From Oscillospiraceae bacterium (GTDB taxonomy: Bacteria; Bacillota; Clostridia; Oscillospirales; Oscillospiraceae), in contig JAHHSM010000064.1 of the NCBI GenBank assembly GCA_020025175.1, positions 1 through 10,069 of the forward strand: 10,069 bases of DNA. Reading direction: 5' to 3'. Made by a program: the position numbers and the translations under genes. The notes under the pieces are model-generated. The model saw only the letters and a list, made by a program, of their open reading frames with translations, was not told the origin of the DNA and did no database searches. Positions 6,634 to 10,069 of this stretch are shown in pieces; within the stretch, counting starts at the first letter, position 1; each line of letters starts with the position of its first letter.

Positions 6634-7459
6634 TAAGATTATCATTTATGTCTTATTGGTGGCATTTGGCATTATTTTCATTACACCTTTTATCTATATG
6701 TTTTCCATGTCACTGGCATCGGATGCAACCAATGTAAAAGGCATGTTCACAATTTTTCCCCATGAATTTCATTGGGAGAACTATATTCGTGTATTTACCG
6801 GAAATGAACAGCTGGGCAGATATATCAAAAACAGCATCATTCTCGTACTTTGGTGCGTGGTGGGGCAGGTGTTTGCCAGTTCGTTTGTCGCATACGGATT
6901 TGCACGGCTAAAGAGTCGCTGGAAAAATTTTTGGTTTATGCTGCTGTTGGCGACGATGATGATCCCAGGGGACGTCTACATGATCCCCCAGTTTATGTTA
7001 TTTAAGAAACTCAACTGGTTGGATACATATCTGCCGATGATTGTTCCAAATTTTTGTGGCGGCGCATTCAATATCTTTATGATGAGACAGTTTATTATGA
7101 CCATCCCGATTTCTCTGGATGATGCTGCAAAATTGGATGGGCTGGGGTACTTCGGAATATACAGAAAAATTGTGCTGCCTTTGATGAAACCTGTCTTAAT
7201 TACGGTTGGACTATTTACATTCCAATTTAACTGGGGCTGGTTCAATGGCCCGCTGGTATTCATCCGGGACAAGGCAAAGTATCCCCTTGCAGTTGCGCTG
7301 AAATACATCCAAGCTTCACAGGGGAATGCCGTTCCCAATTGGCATCTTGTCATGGTTGGTGCCATGTTCCTTACGTTGCCCCCTCTAATTGCCTATTTCT
7401 TCGGTCAAAAATACATATTGGAAGCAAATATTAATATGGGAAGTGCAGGCATCAAATAA
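6608..7459 (+). CDS. Sugar ABC transporter permease, MalG-like
   Basis: This 283-residue protein starts with a basic segment and a first membrane span (about 9-31). Further spans lie near 75-97, 107-130, 140-160, 195-215 and 246-267. Its EAA loop reads SLDDAAKLDGLGYFGIYRK with VLP following (169-191), the form typical of the second CUT1 permease, and the C-terminus FFGQKYI...GSAGIK is also typical. The ATG lies inside the end of the preceding permease, after a GGTGAGG site, so translation is probably coupled and gives equal amounts of the two subunits. The stop at 7459 is followed by more than 500 bases before the next intact gene. Confidence 0.95.
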   Translation: MRKSTKPINKIIIYVLLVAFGIIFITPFIYMFSMSLASDATNVKGMFTIFPHEFHWENYIRVFTGNEQLGRYIKNSIILVLWCVVGQVFASSFVAYGFARLKSRWKNFWFMLLLATMMIPGDVYMIPQFMLFKKLNWLDTYLPMIVPNFCGGAFNIFMMRQFIMTIPISLDDAAKLDGLGYFGIYRKIVLPLMKPVLITVGLFTFQFNWGWFNGPLVFIRDKAKYPLAVALKYIQASQGNAVPNWHLVMVGAMFLTLPPLIAYFFGQKYILEANINMGSAGIK

Positions 7460-7526
7460 GCATAATCATGTTACATCGCTTCCTGCAGTTCCTTTAGGTA
7501 AAATTAGTGGCAGAAAATGAGTATGA

Positions 7527-7864
7527 GTGCAATCCGCGCTTCTAGAGGGTGTAGACATTGCGGTGACGTTTTCTAATGGCCCTTCATACTGGATGCCCAA
7601 AAGTAAAAGCGCAGCTGGAGCTTTATTGGGAATAACGGTTTCTGGAGCATACCGATCACCACTGCTGATACTGTTAAGTTCGTAGCAATACAGTGCATGC
7701 CGGAATCGGGGAGCAGGTATGAGATACTGGAAGTTAAAATTTTTGACCTTCAAAATCTGCCGTTCGGTTCCCATACACTGGAAGTAAAGGTCTTAAGTGA
7801 TAAGAATAGTCTTTCCTCTAATCATTTTATAGCGCTGGACCACGTTATCATTAAAACCCAATAA
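7527..7864 (+). pseudogene. Frameshifted remnant of a C-terminal beta-sandwich (carbohydrate-binding-like) domain
   Basis: Two forward frames carry consecutive halves of one domain. The first (7527-7685) reads VDIAVTFSNGPSYWMPKSKS then AAGALLGITVSGAYR, and runs to a TAG. The second (open 7607-7864) continues DTVKFVAIQ, RYEILEVKIFDLQNLPFG, SHTLEVKVLSDKNSLSSN, HFIALDHVIIKTQ and stops at TAA. The pattern of an opening TFSG-like strand, an aG..v.V.G strand, LPfG.HTLeV.V..dKN and a final ..lDhvii is that of small beta-sandwich domains at the C-terminus of glycosidases. The switch falls near 7650. No upstream catalytic part remains, so this looks like the tail of a deleted gene, possibly a third hydrolase of this locus. 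The family name is my inference. Confidence 0.65.
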
Positions 7865-7895
7865 TCTCCTATTCACTATTTCGCGCATAAAAGAC

Positions 7896-7938
7896 CTTCG
7901 CCCTTCTGACAACAATCAGTCTGTTGGAGGGGCGGAAG
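7896..7938 (+). terminator. Terminator-like hairpin before the GH35 gene
   Basis: CTTCGCCCTTCT (7896-7907) pairs with GGAGGGGCGGAAG (7926-7938), with one bulged G and two G-T wobbles, around an 18-base loop. It follows the decayed domain by about 30 bases, where the lost gene would have ended. A proper T tract is absent on both strands, so termination may be weak and the GH35 gene might still be reached from the transporter promoter. Confidence 0.4.
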
Positions 7939-8008
7939 TTAAAATGAAAGCTGCCAAACTATACACGCTATCCTTGCGTGATTGAATAAAGCATTTTGGA
8001 GGCTTGCA

Positions 8009-9730
8009 ATGTCTGATTTCAAAATAGAAAACGGAAAATTTTTACTAAATGGTAATGAATTTAAAATAATTTCTGGTGCGATACATTATTTTCGTGTAGT
8101 TCCAGAATACTGGGAAGATCGATTGTTGAAACTCCGGGCCATGGGATGCAATACAGTAGAAACTTATGTGGCGTGGAATCTTCACGAACCACAGCCTGGA
8201 ACATTCTGCTTTTCAGGGGCTCTTGATCTTGAGAAATTTATTGTGATCGCACAAGAGATCGGGCTGTATGTGATTGTACGTCCATCCCCATATATTTGTG
8301 GGGAATGGGAGTTTGGCGGCCTCCCAGCATGGCTGCTGGGAGATCATGCAGTGTCCGTTCGTACAAAAAGTAGAAACTTTCTTTCCTATGTAGACGGGTA
8401 TTATAGGGAACTGCTGCCACGGCTGGCACCCTATCAGATCCAAAATGGTGGTCCAATCATTCTCATGCAGGTTGAGAATGAATATGGTGCATACGGAAAT
8501 GATACTGCCTATATGGAATTTCTCTGTCAGCTTATGCGAAAGTATAAAATCACAGTGCCACTGATCACTGCAGATAATTTTGAGCAGGAATTCTCCCGTG
8601 GACTTTGTTCCGATGCGCTTCCTACAGCCAATTTTGGGTCCGGCACACAAGAAAAATTTTCTATTCTTGCCAAGTATAACCACGGCGGCCCCCTCATGTG
8701 TACAGAATTTTGGGTGGGGTGGTATGATGCCTGGGGAGATCAGCATCATCACACGGCGGATATTGCGGCTGCTGCACGGGAACTGGACAACATTCTTGCA
8801 CAGGGAAGTGTGAATATTTATATGTTCCACGGAGGAACGAACTTCGGCTTTATGAATGGAGCCAACGATTATGATAAACTAACTGCAGATGTTACGAGTT
8901 ATGATTATGATGCGCCCCTGGCTGAAGATGGAACCATCACAGATAAATATCGAGCATTTCAATCGGTGATTGCAAAATACACATCAATCCCAAAGCTTGC
9001 GATCTCTCAGTCTCCTCATAAGACTTACGGTTTCCTGCACCCCGATGGATATGTTTGCTTGCTGGATTGTCTGGATCTGCTCTCCCAGGGGATTATCAAA
9101 ACATTTCCGTGCAGCATGGAAGATATTGGGCAGTCGTATGGTTATACCTTGTATTCAACCGTTCTTCCTCATAAAATAAGTTGTTTGGAACTCGATGATG
9201 CTCACGACAGAGTTCAAATGTTTGCAAATCATATCTGGATTGATAGCCTTTTTGATCGCGAAATTCCAGGAAAGCACTTTGTTGATCTGCCTGAAGGGAC
9301 CAATCTTCACTTATTGGTGGAAAATATGGGCCGAGTGAACTACGGGCCAAAGCTTGATCAGCAGCGCAAGGGGCTAAATGGAATGGTCTATGCAGATGGA
9401 CAGCCCTTGACCAACTGGGAATGCAGACCCCTTACACTGAATAATATATCCAATTTAAAATATGCTGGTGTGAAAGAAAATGCAGAGAATAAAGAGCCTG
9501 CGTTCTATCATTTTACATTGGATATCCAGGAGCCGGCGGATACCTTTTTAAAACTGCCGGGCTGGGGAAAAGGTTGTGTATTTATAAATAATTTTAATTT
9601 GGGCAGATTTTGGAACATTGGACCGCAAACAAAAATGTACTTACCTGCGCCATTACTTAAAAAAGGATGTAATGATATCGTTATATTGGAAACGGAAGGA
9701 TGCCGCGGGAATGTAATCGAATTTGTCTAA
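8009..9730 (+). CDS. GH35 beta-galactosidase
   Basis: This 573-residue protein is a family 35 retaining beta-galactosidase. The family signature GGPIILMQVENEYG (147-160) holds the acid/base Glu158, and the nucleophile is Glu233 in CTEFWVGW. Other landmarks are the N-terminal SGAIHYFRV, GCNTVETYVAWNLHEP, GEWEFGGLPAWLL, the VNIYMFHGGTNFGFMNGAN segment (268-286), and the C-terminal jelly-roll motif LGRFWNIGPQ. Length and composition match bacterial enzymes of the BgaC type, which remove terminal beta-galactose (often beta-1,3-linked) from oligosaccharides. No signal peptide is present, so it should act in the cytoplasm on imported sugars. The start at 8009 has GGAGG (7998-8002) six bases upstream; a TTG at 7982 is an unlikely alternative. 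No copy of the TGAAAT operator lies upstream, so it is either read from the transporter promoter or separately controlled. Confidence 0.96.
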   Translation: MSDFKIENGKFLLNGNEFKIISGAIHYFRVVPEYWEDRLLKLRAMGCNTVETYVAWNLHEPQPGTFCFSGALDLEKFIVIAQEIGLYVIVRPSPYICGEWEFGGLPAWLLGDHAVSVRTKSRNFLSYVDGYYRELLPRLAPYQIQNGGPIILMQVENEYGAYGNDTAYMEFLCQLMRKYKITVPLITADNFEQEFSRGLCSDALPTANFGSGTQEKFSILAKYNHGGPLMCTEFWVGWYDAWGDQHHHTADIAAAARELDNILAQGSVNIYMFHGGTNFGFMNGANDYDKLTADVTSYDYDAPLAEDGTITDKYRAFQSVIAKYTSIPKLAISQSPHKTYGFLHPDGYVCLLDCLDLLSQGIIKTFPCSMEDIGQSYGYTLYSTVLPHKISCLELDDAHDRVQMFANHIWIDSLFDREIPGKHFVDLPEGTNLHLLVENMGRVNYGPKLDQQRKGLNGMVYADGQPLTNWECRPLTLNNISNLKYAGVKENAENKEPAFYHFTLDIQEPADTFLKLPGWGKGCVFINNFNLGRFWNIGPQTKMYLPAPLLKKGCNDIVILETEGCRGNVIEFV

Positions 9731-9949
9731 ATGCTGTGGGATATCTTTCGGTACACTGCAAAAATAGCCGCAGCGTTTGCAAGATTCTGATTGGGGGCGC
9801 AAGCCCCATCCGAAAATGGAACGGACGAAAAGCGCTGGATACCGTAGAAACCAGATAGCTGAATGCATTGATGGAAGGGGGAAAGGCATCTAGTGCATAA
9901 TGCCATGTCATTCATTTAAAGCCATTGAGGCGTAATAAAGATCAGAAAC
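9731..9949. other. Non-coding stretch downstream of GH35
   Basis: No reading frame here has a ribosome site or recognisable product on either strand. A small hairpin GGGGC-GCAA-GCCCC (9794-9807) with a GNRA-type loop lies near the start; GAT/ATC pairing extends it after a 2-base bulge (9789-9810). A second short pairing is GGCAT/ATGCC around 9886-9905. It may be a long 3' untranslated region leading to the terminator at 9950, a small RNA, or eroded mobile DNA. Confidence 0.35.
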
Positions 9950-9994
9950 ATAGCCGCTGCCCAGAGGAAATGCTGGTCAGTGGCTATATTTTTT
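9950..9994 (+). terminator. Rho-independent terminator
   Basis: ATAGCCGCTG (9950-9959) pairs fully with CAGTGGCTAT (9978-9987), including one G-T wobble. A 1-by-1 internal loop leads to a further CCAG/CTGG helix (9961-9964, 9973-9976). Six T residues (9989-9994) follow one base after the stem. This is a well-formed terminator for plus-strand transcription, about 220 bases after the GH35 stop. Confidence 0.85.
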
Positions 9995-10069
9995 GAAATA
10001 CTATGTGACTAAAGGTTTTTTGTATGAAGCGCAAAGTATCGTTTGGGCGAAACGGTCATTTCCTCTTTA

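Noticed and set aside
7466..7774. 102-residue minus-strand ORF after the second permease
   Set aside because: It lies antisense to the decayed beta-sandwich domain, has no recognisable motif, and is best explained as its shadow.
9681..9915. Overlapping minus-strand ORFs of 62-78 residues after GH35
   Set aside because: Three overlapping frames compete, none with a good ribosome site, and they run into the end of the GH35 gene; no domain recognised.
10024..10069. Possible start of a next gene (MKRKVSFGRNGHFLF) running off the right edge
   Set aside because: AAAGG lies eight bases upstream, but only 15 codons are visible and no family can be recognised, so it cannot be supported.
1..10069. 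CRISPR arrays, tRNA or rRNA genes, complete insertion sequences or prophage genes
   Set aside because: No regularly spaced repeats, no cloverleaf-forming sequence and no intact transposase, integrase or phage gene were seen on either strand.

Overview
The window looks like a chromosomal carbohydrate-utilisation locus from a low-to-mid GC Gram-positive anaerobe, probably a gut Clostridia/Oscillospirales-type bacterium. The reasons are strong AGGAGG-type ribosome binding sites, consensus sigma-A promoters, a lipoprotein solute-binding protein, a CUT1 sugar ABC transporter without its own ATPase, and a BilS-like flavodoxin. The taxonomic call is inference; no rRNA or marker gene is present.

Layout. 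Positions 1-80 may hold the last codons of an upstream gene, followed by an intrinsic terminator (about 122-160). A flavodoxin-family gene (329-871) ends at a perfect 18-bp hairpin (885-924). Positions 925-1474 are gene-poor: a possible 35-residue minus-strand ORF with a Shine-Dalgarno sequence, and a decayed fragment whose first codon appears to be ACG instead of ATG. A minus-strand operon follows, read right to left: a GH30 glycosidase (3886-2540) and a LacI-family regulator (2521-1475). Across a roughly 300-bp divergent control region, a plus-strand operon encodes a solute-binding lipoprotein (4203-5555) and two overlapping permeases (5701-6633, 6608-7459). Next come a frameshifted remnant of a C-terminal beta-sandwich domain (about 7527-7864), a GH35 beta-galactosidase (8009-9730), and a non-coding stretch ending in an intrinsic terminator (9950-9994).

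How the parts fit. The GH30 protein resembles subfamily 5, the endo-beta-1,6-galactanase group, and GH35 enzymes remove terminal beta-galactose. Neither has a signal peptide, so the simplest model is import of short beta-galacto-oligosaccharides (for example beta-1,6-galactan side chains of type II arabinogalactan), energised by a shared ATPase encoded elsewhere, with cleavage in the cytoplasm.

The most striking feature is the control region. Two perfect-hexamer promoters (TTGACA/TATAAT), one facing each way, each have the same palindrome, TGAAATGGATTTCA, over the predicted transcription start. A third, near-identical palindrome sits 13 bp beyond the second. These are the likely operators of the LacI-family protein, which would control both arms and its own synthesis. 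I see no wholly new system; the locus is a compact galacto-oligosaccharide regulon with unusually clear regulatory architecture and visible gene decay.
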